Source: Planococcus lenghuensis (lineage in GTDB: Bacteria > Bacillota > Bacilli > Bacillales_A > Planococcaceae). From it: DNA of 64,000 bases. The stretch's first letter is position 1, and each line of letters begins with the position of its first letter. The DNA is taken from contig NZ_CP019640.1 of NCBI RefSeq assembly GCF_001999905.1, positions 913,501 through 977,500 of the forward strand, written 5' to 3'. The notes below the pieces were generated by a model. The model was given only the letters and a program-made list of their open reading frames with translations. It ran no database searches and had not been told where the DNA came from. Shown piece after piece: positions 55,074 through 63,922 of this stretch. A program made the translations under genes and the position numbers.

Positions 55074-56078
55074 ATGCTGAATTATGCAGGAAGACGTCTT
55101 ATGCAGCTGATTCCGGTTTTGCTCGGTATGACGTTTGTCGTATTTATGATTATTCGGGCGATTCCCGGAGATCCCGCCCAAGTTATTTTAGGACAGCAGG
55201 CGACAGAAGAAGCAGTCCGATCACTTCGGGCGCAATTGGGATTGGATGATCCATGGTATATTCAGTATTTCGAATACTTAGTAGGACTGGTAACCGGTGA
55301 TTTGGGGAATTCCCTTCGAACTCAGGTACCGGTAGTAGAAGAAATTTGGCCGTACTTGGCAGCGACTATTGAATTGTCGATGTTCGCTATTATCATTGCT
55401 GTTATTCTAGGTGTGAATGCAGGGATCATCTCAGCATGGTTCCAGAATTCCTGGTTCGATTACACAGCGATGGTGTTGGCATTGGTCGGTGTTTCTATGC
55501 CGATTTTCTGGCTTGGCCTGATGAACCAGTGGATTTTCTCTATCGAACTCGGCGTACTGCCGACCACTGGCCGTGAGAATGTCAGGGATCCCGTTGAAGC
55601 GATTACGCATTTTTATATAATCGATACGATTATTACTGGCCGTTTTGATCAATTGACTGTTGTTTTCCGGCACTTAATCCTTCCGGGAACAGCGCTTGCA
55701 ACAATTCCGATGGCCATCATTGCACGGATGACCCGATCAAGCATGCTTGAAGTCATGCGGGCGGACTATATCCGGACAGCACGTGCAAAGGGCATGAAGA
55801 TGTTCTTGGTCGTTTATAAACATGCTTTGAAAAATGCGATCATTCCGGTTCTGACGATTATCGGCCTTCAGATGGGGCTGCTGCTCGGCGGAGCGATTTT
55901 GACTGAAACAATCTTTGGATGGCCAGGAATTGGCCGCTACATCTATGAAGCCATCGGATTCCGGGACTATCCGGTAATCCAGTCAGGTATCTTGGTCGTA
56001 GCGTTTATCTTCGTTATGATTAACCTGTTTGTCGACTTACTTTACAGTGCGGTGGATCCGCGCATTAAATACGATTAA
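55074..56078 (+). CDS. Peptide ABC transporter permease (OppB/DppB)
   Basis: 334 residues, six membrane helices. RRLMQLIPVLLGMTFVVFMI with the IRAIPGDPAQ loop at the N-terminus, and the EAA-type ATPase contact TARAKGMKMFLVVYKHALKN. GAGAGGTGAGAG precedes ATG 55074. It pairs with the DppC-type protein downstream. Confidence 0.92.
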   Translation: MLNYAGRRLMQLIPVLLGMTFVVFMIIRAIPGDPAQVILGQQATEEAVRSLRAQLGLDDPWYIQYFEYLVGLVTGDLGNSLRTQVPVVEEIWPYLAATIELSMFAIIIAVILGVNAGIISAWFQNSWFDYTAMVLALVGVSMPIFWLGLMNQWIFSIELGVLPTTGRENVRDPVEAITHFYIIDTIITGRFDQLTVVFRHLILPGTALATIPMAIIARMTRSSMLEVMRADYIRTARAKGMKMFLVVYKHALKNAIIPVLTIIGLQMGLLLGGAILTETIFGWPGIGRYIYEAIGFRDYPVIQSGILVVAFIFVMINLFVDLLYSAVDPRIKYD

Positions 56079-56094
56079 GAAGGAGGGGAAGACG

Positions 56095-56979
56095 TTGACT
56101 GAAGCACCTGTTAATGAAAAAGTACAATCAGAGAAAGTGCCGGGTCCATGGGTGGAAGCATGGCGAGGGTTCCGCAAAAGTAAAATTGCGCTTGTCGGAA
56201 TGGGAATCGTGCTGTTCTTCGTCGCCTTGGCGATCGTAGGTCCGCTCTTTGTGCCTGAGGGCATCAATGAACAAAAACTTGGAGAACGGCTCCTGCCTCC
56301 TTCTGCTGAACATTGGTTTGGAACAGATGATTTCGGCCGGGATATTCTATCCCGCATTGTCTATGGAGCACGAATTTCCCTGACTGTCGGGTTCCTGGCA
56401 GTTGTCGCTTCATCGATTATCGGCAGTATCCTTGGAATTCTCGCCGGTTATTACGGACGGTGGGTAGATACCATCATTTCCCGTATTTTTGATATTATGC
56501 TGGCTTTTCCGAGTATCCTGCTCGCAATTGCAGTTGTTGCAGTTCTTGGGCCTTCTTTGCGCAATGCTTTGATCGCCATTGCCATCATCAACGTGCCGAA
56601 TTTTGGCCGTCTCATCCGTTCAAAAGTCCTTAGTATCAAGGAAGATGAATACATCACAGCAGCAAGAGCCATCGGTATGAAAGATGCCCGAATTCTGATT
56701 TCGCATATTCTGCCGAATTCGATGGCGCCGGTAATCGTGCAAGGCACATTGGCGGTCGCAACAGCAATCATTGAAGCTGCTGCTCTTGGATTCCTTGGTT
56801 TAGGTGCTCAAGCTCCGGCACCGGAATGGGGTAAGATGCTTGCGGATGCCCGGACATTTTTGACTACTGCTCCATGGACCATGATTTTCCCGGGACTTGC
56901 TATTATGCTGACAGTGCTCGGTTTTAACTTGATGGGAGATGGACTCCGGGATGCACTTGACCCGCGGATGAAATCATGA
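56095..56979 (+). CDS. Peptide ABC transporter permease (OppC/DppC)
   Basis: 294 residues, six membrane helices after a cytosolic N-terminal segment (WRGFRKSKIALVGMGIVL). HWFGTDDFGRDILSRIVYGARIS and the EAA loop TAARAIGMKDARILISHILPN are family marks; DGLRDALDPRMKS ends the protein. TTG 56095 is 7 bases from AGGAGGGG. Last gene of the operon; a strong terminator follows. Confidence 0.92.
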   Translation: MTEAPVNEKVQSEKVPGPWVEAWRGFRKSKIALVGMGIVLFFVALAIVGPLFVPEGINEQKLGERLLPPSAEHWFGTDDFGRDILSRIVYGARISLTVGFLAVVASSIIGSILGILAGYYGRWVDTIISRIFDIMLAFPSILLAIAVVAVLGPSLRNALIAIAIINVPNFGRLIRSKVLSIKEDEYITAARAIGMKDARILISHILPNSMAPVIVQGTLAVATAIIEAAALGFLGLGAQAPAPEWGKMLADARTFLTTAPWTMIFPGLAIMLTVLGFNLMGDGLRDALDPRMKS

Positions 56980-57018
56980 TCTCAAGAAATGGGGCTGTTC
57001 CATTAACCTTGAAATCCA

Positions 57019-57060
57019 AACGGGCAGAGAAAAATCATTGATTTTTCTCTGCCCGTTTTT
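57019..57060 (+). terminator. Terminator of the peptide transporter operon
   Basis: Long stem CGGGCAGAGAAAAATCA/TGATTTTTCTCTGCCCG, then TTTTT. Confidence 0.92.
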
Positions 57061-57186
57061 ATTGCTGTGAGGAGTCACGTCACACCTGCTGCATCATTCA
57101 TAAAAGACGGCGTTCTGTGTGATGCTCCTGCCTTTCAGGTGGATTTGAATGAATTCTTCGGGAAATGAAATACCATATATTATAAA

Positions 57187-57230
57187 AAGGCTGTTCCAAA
57201 GTCATTTTTCGTGACCTTCTGGAACAGCCT
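57187..57230 (-). repeat. Hairpin repeat related to 1491-1542, acting as ygaE terminator
   Basis: Arms AGGCTGTTCCA/TGGAACAGCCT; on the minus strand it is followed by TTTTTATA, so it can end ygaE transcription. Read on the minus strand it aligns to the start of the 1491-2022 element, sharing AAGGTCA and GAAAAA with the same arm layout. The start of the same motif (GGGGCTGTTCCA) also appears near 56991. Confidence 0.65.
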
Positions 57231-57242
57231 CTTTTCATTAAT

Positions 57243-58325
57243 TTAAATAATACTCGCTAATCCGTTTTCAATTTCTTCACTGTGATAACTCTGGTATGCC
57301 AGGATGAGTAAATCAAGATGTTCCAGTTGCTCCTCATAGTCCAGGAGAGCCGATAAGACATGAAGCAGATGATAGGAGGAGAATTGTTCTTCTTCAGTTT
57401 GTGCAATGCTGATTTCTTTAACGAACACATCCATGACTTCCTGCCGTTTCAAATGTGCATCCTTATCGGATAAATCGCCAGTTTCTGGCCTAATTTTGCC
57501 GACGTATTTCATATGCAGGCGCTCTTCAAACGCCGCCAGCCGTTCCAGCCGATCTTCAATCATCATATGGAAATGCTCCGGCAGCTGCATCAATTCATTT
57601 TCATAATAATGCAGCCGTTTCAATACTTCATGGCTTTTCTTGGCCGTAGCAATCATCTGCCGGTACAGAACCAATTTCCGGGCCTTGATGTATTGCTGTT
57701 TTTTCGTATAGCTTCGTTCATCTTTGTAAAATGAATACCACTGATCCACTTTAATCAGCTGATCGGATAGCCTGTCGATGTCTTCTTTCAGCGCAGTATG
57801 GGTGGATGTATGCTGGATGGAAATGCGCACCCAGCGGATAATATCCTGACTCACTTCATTAATGGACTTAAACAGTTTCGTCTCATACTTCGGCGGCAAG
57901 AAAATGAGATTCACGATAAAGGCAGAAAGAACACCGACTAATACGGTCGCAAGGCGAAGTGCTGCAAACGTCAGGAAATCTTCCTGCTGCGCCTCCATGA
58001 CCGCGATGATCGTGACCAGTACCAATGGAATCGTTTTATCAATCTTAAGCCGCAGCATGATCAGAATGGTCAGTACGATGGCAAATCCTACAGAAATATG
58101 ATGAGCACCGAGTGTCAGCACAAACAGAACGGCAATCACAGCTCCTATTATATTTGAATACACTTGCTCAATCACCGTCTGAAATGAACGGTAGATGGAT
58201 GGCTGCAGTGCAAAGATGGCTGTGATTCCTGCAAAGAATGAAGCGGGAAGACCGAGCAGTTCGGCTACATATAAAGCGAGTGAGACTGCTATGCCGGTCT
58301 TCAGAACACGTGCCCCCAATTTCAT
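57243..58325 (-). CDS. ygaE: Aromatic acid exporter-like membrane protein YgaE
   Basis: 360 residues. N-terminal domain with about five membrane helices (RVLKTGIAVSLALYVAELLG, GITAIFALQPSIYRSF) as in the FUSC/ArAE exporter family (PF06081), then a long helical cytosolic part (about 150-360). YgaE of B. subtilis lies at the same place, next to gsaB. ATG 58325 has AAAGGAGG 10 bases upstream. Substrate unknown. Confidence 0.85.
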   Translation of the reverse strand: MKLGARVLKTGIAVSLALYVAELLGLPASFFAGITAIFALQPSIYRSFQTVIEQVYSNIIGAVIAVLFVLTLGAHHISVGFAIVLTILIMLRLKIDKTIPLVLVTIIAVMEAQQEDFLTFAALRLATVLVGVLSAFIVNLIFLPPKYETKLFKSINEVSQDIIRWVRISIQHTSTHTALKEDIDRLSDQLIKVDQWYSFYKDERSYTKKQQYIKARKLVLYRQMIATAKKSHEVLKRLHYYENELMQLPEHFHMMIEDRLERLAAFEERLHMKYVGKIRPETGDLSDKDAHLKRQEVMDVFVKEISIAQTEEEQFSSYHLLHVLSALLDYEEQLEHLDLLILAYQSYHSEEIENGLASII

Positions 58326-58350
58326 CGGTTGTGTGCCTCCTTTCCGTGAC

Positions 58351-59643
58351 TCATTCGCCCAGCTGCCGGAAAGCCTGCCGCACAGCTTCAAGTGTGACAG
58401 ATATATCTTTTTCCGTATGGGCGGTCGTCAGAAACCAAGCCTCGTACTTGGAAGGAGCCAAATTGATTCCCTGTTCAAGCATAAGACGGAAAAAGCGGGC
58501 GAACAATTCCCCATCAGTCGCTTCCGCCTGTTCGTAGTTTTCAACCTTGACATTCGTAAAGTAAACGGTCAGGGCGCCCTTCAGCCGGTTTATGGTAATA
58601 GGAATACCTGCTTGGGCTGCAGCTTTCAATATACCATCTTCGAGCAAACCGCCGAGTCGGTCAAGTTCCTCATAAACGCCTGGCTGCTTCAGTACTTCCA
58701 AACAAGCGATGCCGGCCCGGATCGAAGCCGGATTACCTGCCATGGTCCCCGCCTGGTAAGCGGGTCCAAGCGGTGCAACCGTATCCATGATTTCTTTTTT
58801 GCCGCCGTATGCGCCGATCGGCAATCCGCCACCAATAATTTTGCCCAGCGCTGTAAGGTCGGGCGTAAAGCCAAGGAGGTTCTGCGCTCCGCCGTAATGA
58901 AAACGGAAAGCGGTAATGACTTCATCATAGATAGTCAATGTTCCGTATTTTTCCGCTTCAGCATGCACAGTTTCCAGAAACCCTTCATTCGGTTCCACAA
59001 TGCCGAAATTGCCGACGATCGGTTCAATGAGTATGCAAGCGAGATCTTCCCCCCATTTATCCATTGCTTCCTTATAAGCTGCCGGATCATTGAATGGGAT
59101 TGTGATGACTTCCTGTGCGATGGACGGCGGAACGCCAGCAGAATCGGGTGTTCCGAGTGTAGCCGGTCCAGATCCCGCTGCAACGAGCACAAGATCAGAA
59201 TGTCCATGATAACAGCCGGCAAACTTCATGATTTTCGACCGGCCGGTATAGGCGCGGGCTACACGGATCGTCGTCATAACCGCTTCTGTGCCGGAATTGA
59301 CAAAACGGACTTTATCCATTCCTGGAATGGCTTCCTTCAGCATTTTGGCGAACGTTACTTCGTGGGTTGTCGGTGTGCCATACAATACACCATCAGCCGC
59401 TGCCTGTGAAATGGCCTTGGTGATATGCGGATGGGCATGCCCGGTAATGATCGGTCCATATGCGGCCAAATAGTCGATATACCGATTGCCGTCGACATCA
59501 TAAAAGTAAGCGCCTTCCGCACGTTCCATCGCAACAGGCGTCCCGCCGCCCACAGCTTTATATGATCGGGACGGACTGTTAACCCCGCCGACGATATGTT
59601 CAAGTGCTTCCTGATGCAGTTGTTCTGATTTCGTGTGATTCAC
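58351..59643 (-). CDS. gsaB: Glutamate-1-semialdehyde 2,1-aminomutase, GsaB (HemL2)
   Basis: 430-residue PLP enzyme that forms 5-aminolevulinate for haem synthesis; the PLP lysine is K268 ([17 protein letters not shown]). [37 protein letters not shown] and [16 protein letters not shown] are typical. B. subtilis has hemL and the paralogue gsaB; the synteny (ygaE-gsaB-ygaF) points to gsaB. GTG 59643 is 7 bases from AAGGAGG. It is divergent from bcp. Confidence 0.93.
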   Translation of the reverse strand: MNHTKSEQLHQEALEHIVGGVNSPSRSYKAVGGGTPVAMERAEGAYFYDVDGNRYIDYLAAYGPIITGHAHPHITKAISQAAADGVLYGTPTTHEVTFAKMLKEAIPGMDKVRFVNSGTEAVMTTIRVARAYTGRSKIMKFAGCYHGHSDLVLVAAGSGPATLGTPDSAGVPPSIAQEVITIPFNDPAAYKEAMDKWGEDLACILIEPIVGNFGIVEPNEGFLETVHAEAEKYGTLTIYDEVITAFRFHYGGAQNLLGFTPDLTALGKIIGGGLPIGAYGGKKEIMDTVAPLGPAYQAGTMAGNPASIRAGIACLEVLKQPGVYEELDRLGGLLEDGILKAAAQAGIPITINRLKGALTVYFTNVKVENYEQAEATDGELFARFFRLMLEQGINLAPSKYEAWFLTTAHTEKDISVTLEAVRQAFRQLGE

Positions 59644-59738
59644 TGGATGTCCTCCTTCTGGATGCCTGTAACAGATCAATTCATTATTGGTTCTCCATTA
59701 TCTATTCTAGACAAAATCAGTGCCATACGCCAAAGAAA

Positions 59739-59767
59739 TTGAAAGAAAGCAAAGTGTCCGGTACGAT
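59739..59767 (+). promoter_or_regulatory. Promoter of the bcp operon
   Basis: -35 TTGAAA (59739-59744), 17-bp spacer, -10 TACGAT (59762-59767), 26 bases before the start codon. Confidence 0.55.
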
Positions 59768-59793
59768 AAGAAGCAAGAGAGGGAGTGAAGATT

Positions 59794-60270
59794 TTGACAA
59801 ATTTAGAAAAGCAGCAAGCGCCGGATTTTAACCTGGCAAATGAAAAAGGGGAACAAATTTCACTGAAAGACTTTGCCGGAGAGAAGTATGTGGTCTTGTA
59901 CTTTTATCCAAAAGATATGACGCCGGGGTGTACAACGGAAGCCTGCGATTTCCGGGATGCAGCAGAGGACTTCTCGCAATTGGATGCCGTCATACTCGGC
60001 GTTAGTCCGGATGAAGCGGAGGATCACACCCGATTCATTGAGAAGCATGGGCTGCCTTTTTCACTTTTGGTTGATTCCAATCACCGTGTATCTGAAGACT
60101 ATGGCGTATGGGTGGAAAAGAACCGGGACGGGCAGAAGTACATGGGCATTGAGCGTTCGACCTTTCTGATTGATCTGCAAGGTACCATAATCCGGGAATG
60201 GCGGAAAGTAAACGTGGAGAATCACATCCGTGAAGTATTGGAAACACTGCGGACTGTTCAAGAGCAATGA
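59794..60270 (+). CDS. bcp: Peroxiredoxin, Bcp/PrxQ type (YgaF)
   Basis: 158 residues. Peroxidatic C46 (MTPGCTTEAC) and resolving C51, the alpha-type PrxQ spacing. It reduces hydroperoxides with thioredoxin. TTG 59794 has GGGAG 8 bases upstream. The stop overlaps the dehydrogenase start (ATGA). In B. subtilis ygaF lies just before perR; here two genes are inserted between them. No PerR box was found at this promoter. Confidence 0.93.
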   Translation: MTNLEKQQAPDFNLANEKGEQISLKDFAGEKYVVLYFYPKDMTPGCTTEACDFRDAAEDFSQLDAVILGVSPDEAEDHTRFIEKHGLPFSLLVDSNHRVSEDYGVWVEKNRDGQKYMGIERSTFLIDLQGTIIREWRKVNVENHIREVLETLRTVQEQ

Positions 60271-61226
60271 CAAAAGAACGATCAACAATCGTCCTGTTCA
60301 CGTTTGTGCCCAAAGAACAGCAGCAGCGGCGGCTGCTGGATGAATTCCCGGATGTAACCTTTCTTTTTACATATCATGATAAAAGCCGCCTGGAAGAAGC
60401 GGAAATCATCGTTACCTATGGAGAAGATTTAGCAGAGAAAGACATTGATCGCGCCAAGAAACTGAAGTGGATCATGGTGGCGAGTGCAGGTATTGAAAAA
60501 ATGCCGGCCAGTACTATTCAAAAGAAGGGTATCACCGTTTCAAATGTCCGTGGAATCCATAAAACACCGATGAGTGAATCTGTTCTTGCGCATCTCCTGG
60601 CATTGAAACGCTCTTTACCTTTCATTTATGAACAGCAACGGAAAGGAGAATGGAACCGGAAGAGCGGAGCTACAGAGCTGGCAGGCAGCACGGCGCTCAT
60701 TCTTGGACCGGGCGCCATCGGCAGTGAAATCGGCCGCTTGCTGCAGGCATTCGGTGTGCGGACAATCGGCTGCAACCGCTCGGGTAATAATGCGAATTTC
60801 ATGGAAAAAACGGTGCCCTATCCGGAATTAATGGCAGTTCTTCCGGAGGCTGACGTAGTTATCTCAGTGTTGCCAAGCACTCCGGAAACCCGTCATTTAC
60901 TGACAGAAGCCCATTTTTATGCGATGAAAGATAATGCGGTTTTCATGAACTTCGGGCGGGGGGATCTCGTGTCTGACCAGGTACTGATCCATGCGCTTGA
61001 AGAAAAGCTGATCAGCTGGGCAGTATTGGATGTATTTGAAACAGAGCCGCTTCCGAAAGATCACCCGTTTTGGACAATGGATAACGTGATTGTGTCTCCC
61101 CATGTTTCAAGCCATTCCACTAAATATGTGGAGCGGTCACTCGATATTTTCATTCCGAACTTGAAAAAATGGCTGAAAGGCAAACGCGATTTCACCAATA
61201 TCGTGAATCTGGAAAGGGGATATTGA
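60267..61226 (+). CDS. D-isomer-specific 2-hydroxyacid dehydrogenase family protein
   Basis: 319 residues. NAD-binding GPGAIGSEIG (147-156) and the catalytic set R231 (NFGRGDLV), E260 (VFETEPLP) and H279 (SPHVSSHS). Typical of phosphoglycerate dehydrogenase-like and D-hydroxyacid reductases; substrate not predictable. Translationally coupled to bcp, and one base separates it from the cobalamin adenosyltransferase gene. Confidence 0.88.
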   Translation: MTKERSTIVLFTFVPKEQQQRRLLDEFPDVTFLFTYHDKSRLEEAEIIVTYGEDLAEKDIDRAKKLKWIMVASAGIEKMPASTIQKKGITVSNVRGIHKTPMSESVLAHLLALKRSLPFIYEQQRKGEWNRKSGATELAGSTALILGPGAIGSEIGRLLQAFGVRTIGCNRSGNNANFMEKTVPYPELMAVLPEADVVISVLPSTPETRHLLTEAHFYAMKDNAVFMNFGRGDLVSDQVLIHALEEKLISWAVLDVFETEPLPKDHPFWTMDNVIVSPHVSSHSTKYVERSLDIFIPNLKKWLKGKRDFTNIVNLERGY

Positions 61227-61227
61227 C

Positions 61228-61776
61228 ATGAAAATCTATACAAAGACCGGCGATAAAGGCACGACTTCGCTTATATACGGGTCACGTGTTGCGAAAAACG
61301 ATGTCCTGGTCGAAGCGTATGGTACATGTGATGAAGCAAACTCAGCAATCGGTTTGGCAATTTCTCATTTACACAATGAAACGTTCAATGAAAAAGAAGA
61401 GTTGGAGCGGATATTTCATGAAATACAAACCATGTTATTTCATGTCGGAGCTGAATTGGCAACTCCTCCTGGAAAAGAAGTTAAATGGAAATTAACGGAA
61501 AAAGACATCGATAATCTTGAAAAATGGATTGATCATTATGACAGCCAATTGGAACCGCTGAAAAACTTTGTGCTGCCAGGCGGCCATCCGGCAGGTGCCG
61601 GCCTTCATGTGGCTCGTACTATAGTGCGGAGAGCGGAGCGGGCGGCGATTTCAACAGGCGAACATATCCGGCCAAATGTACTGGCTTACTTGAACCGGTT
61701 GTCTGATTTTTTGTTTGTTGCAGCCAGATTTATAAATATGAGGCTACAGCAGACAGAACAAGGCCTGCATAGCTAA
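61228..61776 (+). CDS. Cob(I)yrinic acid a,c-diamide adenosyltransferase, PduO type
   Basis: 182 residues, five-helix bundle. TKTGDKGTTSL (ATP binding), FVLPGGHPAGAGLHVAR, RRAERA and NVLAYLNRLSDFLFVAAR carry the conserved ATP and cobalamin residues. It makes adenosylcobalamin; the B. subtilis relative is YvqK. AAGGGG lies 8 bases before the ATG. Last gene of the bcp operon. Confidence 0.93.
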   Translation: MKIYTKTGDKGTTSLIYGSRVAKNDVLVEAYGTCDEANSAIGLAISHLHNETFNEKEELERIFHEIQTMLFHVGAELATPPGKEVKWKLTEKDIDNLEKWIDHYDSQLEPLKNFVLPGGHPAGAGLHVARTIVRRAERAAISTGEHIRPNVLAYLNRLSDFLFVAARFINMRLQQTEQGLHS

Positions 61777-61795
61777 TCCATCATCTGTTAATTTC

Positions 61796-61842
61796 TTGAC
61801 ACTATGCACTTTTCTCCGCTACACTTATTATAACAATTATAA
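61796..61842 (+). promoter_or_regulatory. perR promoter with PerR box
   Basis: -35 TTGACA (61796-61801), 18-bp spacer, -10 TACACT (61820-61825). The PerR box TTATAACAATTATAA (61828-61842) differs from the consensus TTATAATNATTATAA at one position and overlaps the expected transcription start, so perR is probably autoregulated. Confidence 0.85.
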
Positions 61843-61875
61843 AGTAGAGAACCTTTCGAAATGAGGTGCAGGGCG

Positions 61876-62325
61876 GTGTCTGAAGTGCAATTGAGAAATG
61901 CGCTGGATACGTTAAAATCGACAGGCGTAAGGATCACTCCCCAACGTCATGCGATTTTGGAATATATGATTCATACAATGACGCATCCAACAGCTGATGA
62001 AATTTATCGTGCGCTTGAAAAAACGTTTCCAAATATGAGTGTAGCCACTGTTTATAATAACCTGCGGGTCTTCCGTGAAGCCGGATTGGTAAAAGAGCTG
62101 ACGTATGGTGATTCTTCCAGCCGCTTTGACTTTGTTACACATGATCATTACCATATCATCTGTAATGATTGCGGAAAGATTGTCGACTTCCACTACCCAG
62201 GTCTCAATGAAGTGGAACAATTGGCTTCGCATGTCACAGGTTTTCAAGTTAATTCACACAGAATGGAAGTATACGGTGTGTGTTCCGATTGTATGGAAAA
62301 TAATACAGAACAAAAACGAGCGTGA
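61876..62325 (+). CDS. perR: Peroxide-responsive repressor PerR (Fur family)
   Basis: 149 residues. With GTG 61876 the numbering matches B. subtilis PerR exactly: sensing-site H37, D85, H91, H93, D104 and structural zinc C96, C99, C136, C139. [13 protein letters not shown] and [20 protein letters not shown] form the winged helix. It represses peroxide-stress genes until metal-catalysed His oxidation. GAGGTG lies 7 bases upstream of the GTG. A PerR box overlaps its own promoter. A terminator overlaps the 3' end. Confidence 0.96.
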   Translation: MSEVQLRNALDTLKSTGVRITPQRHAILEYMIHTMTHPTADEIYRALEKTFPNMSVATVYNNLRVFREAGLVKELTYGDSSSRFDFVTHDHYHIICNDCGKIVDFHYPGLNEVEQLASHVTGFQVNSHRMEVYGVCSDCMENNTEQKRA

Positions 62326-62344
62326 ATCCACGCTCGTTTTTTTA
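62313..62344 (+). terminator. Terminator of perR
   Basis: Stem AAAACGAGCGTG/CACGCTCGTTTT with loop AATC, then a T run; the stem includes the stop codon. Confidence 0.9.
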
Positions 62345-62399
62345 TGTTCTTTATGAAGTGAACAGTGTTTCGTACAAGTCATTGCTGACATTTTTTGCT

Positions 62400-63866
62400 T
62401 TATTGCTGAATGGGTGTACTGTCGAGTCCGTCATCCAGGATAATCTGCTTTTGACCATTGCTGTCCGCCGCCAATTTACGGTTCAGACCCCAGAAGAACG
62501 CGATAATGATGACAGCTGTAATCACTGTACCGCCAATGTAAGCAATATCAAGCGGCAGACCAAAACCGATTTGTGCATTTAATATATATGTGAACGTAGC
62601 CATTGTAATGAACGTGGCAGGAACGGCTGCAATCCAGAAGTTTTTCTTTTGAATTGCCAAGTACATAGCTCCCACCCAAAGGGCGATCATCGCAGTCGAC
62701 TGATTAGCCCATGAAAAGTAACGCCATAATAAATTGAAATCGACTTGTGTCAGCACAAGGGAAATTGCGAACATCGGAACAGCGATCCAGAGGCGGCTGC
62801 TGATTTTTCGCTGTGCGACATTCAGGTAATCCGCGACAATCATTCGAGCGCTTCGGAAAGCGGTGTCTCCTGAAGTGATCGGGAGGACAATAACACCGAG
62901 AACTGCAAGTGTACCGCCAATTGCACCGAGTGTTGTCATAGAGACTTCCCGGACGACGCCTGCAGGACCGCCGGCCGCCAGCAGTTCATTGAGCGACGCG
63001 CCATCGAAAATCGACATGGCAGCAGCGGCCCAAATCATTGCGATAATACCTTCTGCGATCATCATGCCATAAAAAATTTGGCGTCCCTGCCCTTCTTTTT
63101 GGGTAGTTCGGGAAATGATCGGTGATTGCGTGGCATGGAATCCGGACAATGCTCCACACGAAATCGTCAAAAAGAGAAGAGGGAAAATCGGCAGACCTTC
63201 GGGATGCAAATTTGTAAGAGTCAACTCAGGAATAGGATGACCTTGAATCAGCAGGGTGCTGCCAATGCCGATAGCGCTGATCACCAGCAAAGCGCCAAAG
63301 TATGGATAGAGACGGCCAATAATTTTATCCACCGGAAGGACAGTAGCGAAAATATAATAAATAAAAATAACCGCAATCCAGAGGCCGATTGACATCCAGC
63401 CAGGTGTCAGATCAGCCAGCAGTGCAGCTGGAGAGGTGACAAAAACCGTCCCGACAAGAATCAGCAGAAGCAATGAAAAAGCATTAACTACATGACGAAA
63501 TGCTTTTCCAAGAAACTTTTCCGCCAGCTCCGGCAGGTGAGCGCCACGATTCCGGAGTGAAATCATCCCCGTAAGGTAGTCATGGACAGCGCCGGCGAAA
63601 ATTGCACCGAGGACAATCCAGATAAAAGCGACAGGGCCGTAGAGCGCTCCCAGAATCGGGCCGAAGATTGGACCGACACCAGCAATATTCAGCAGCTGAA
63701 TCAGCGAATTCTTTTTTTCGTTCATCGGTACGTAATCCACGCCATCGGACAGCGTATAGGCCGGCGTATTTCGTTCCGCTTTAACGCCAAAAACCTTTTC
63801 AACATATTTTCCGTAAGTAAGATACCCGATAATCAGCAAGGCAATAGAGACAAGAAACGTAATCAA
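62400..63866 (-). CDS. Carbon starvation protein CstA family (peptide/pyruvate transporter)
   Basis: 488 residues, about 13-14 membrane helices, the short form of CstA. NIAGVGPIFGPILGALYGPVA, HDYLTGMISLRNRG, CGALSGFHATQSPIISRTTQ and ITSGDTAFRSARMIVADYL are family signatures. CstA proteins take up peptides or pyruvate when carbon runs low. TTG 63866 has AGGAGG 8 bases upstream. A CRE-like site in the promoter suggests catabolite repression. Confidence 0.9.
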   Translation of the reverse strand: MITFLVSIALLIIGYLTYGKYVEKVFGVKAERNTPAYTLSDGVDYVPMNEKKNSLIQLLNIAGVGPIFGPILGALYGPVAFIWIVLGAIFAGAVHDYLTGMISLRNRGAHLPELAEKFLGKAFRHVVNAFSLLLLILVGTVFVTSPAALLADLTPGWMSIGLWIAVIFIYYIFATVLPVDKIIGRLYPYFGALLVISAIGIGSTLLIQGHPIPELTLTNLHPEGLPIFPLLFLTISCGALSGFHATQSPIISRTTQKEGQGRQIFYGMMIAEGIIAMIWAAAAMSIFDGASLNELLAAGGPAGVVREVSMTTLGAIGGTLAVLGVIVLPITSGDTAFRSARMIVADYLNVAQRKISSRLWIAVPMFAISLVLTQVDFNLLWRYFSWANQSTAMIALWVGAMYLAIQKKNFWIAAVPATFITMATFTYILNAQIGFGLPLDIAYIGGTVITAVIIIAFFWGLNRKLAADSNGQKQIILDDGLDSTPIQQ

Positions 63867-63896
63867 CTTATTTTCCTCCTAAAATAAAATCACAAC

Positions 63897-63922
63897 AAAA
63901 GTTATTATAAGCGAAGCGCTTA
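63897..63922 (-). promoter_or_regulatory. cstA promoter region with CRE-like site
   Basis: On the minus strand TGTAAGCGCTTCGC resembles the CcpA-binding cre consensus TGWNANCGNTNWCA (mismatches at the 3' end) and contains the palindrome TAAGCG-N3-CGCTTA (63908-63922). TATAAT lies directly downstream as the -10, so a bound CcpA would block the promoter. Confidence 0.55.

Noticed and set aside
58195..59409. 404-codon open frame on the plus strand
   Set aside because: It is antisense to gsaB and ygaE, which have clear catalytic motifs; its product is rich in Cys, Arg, Phe and His with no domain.
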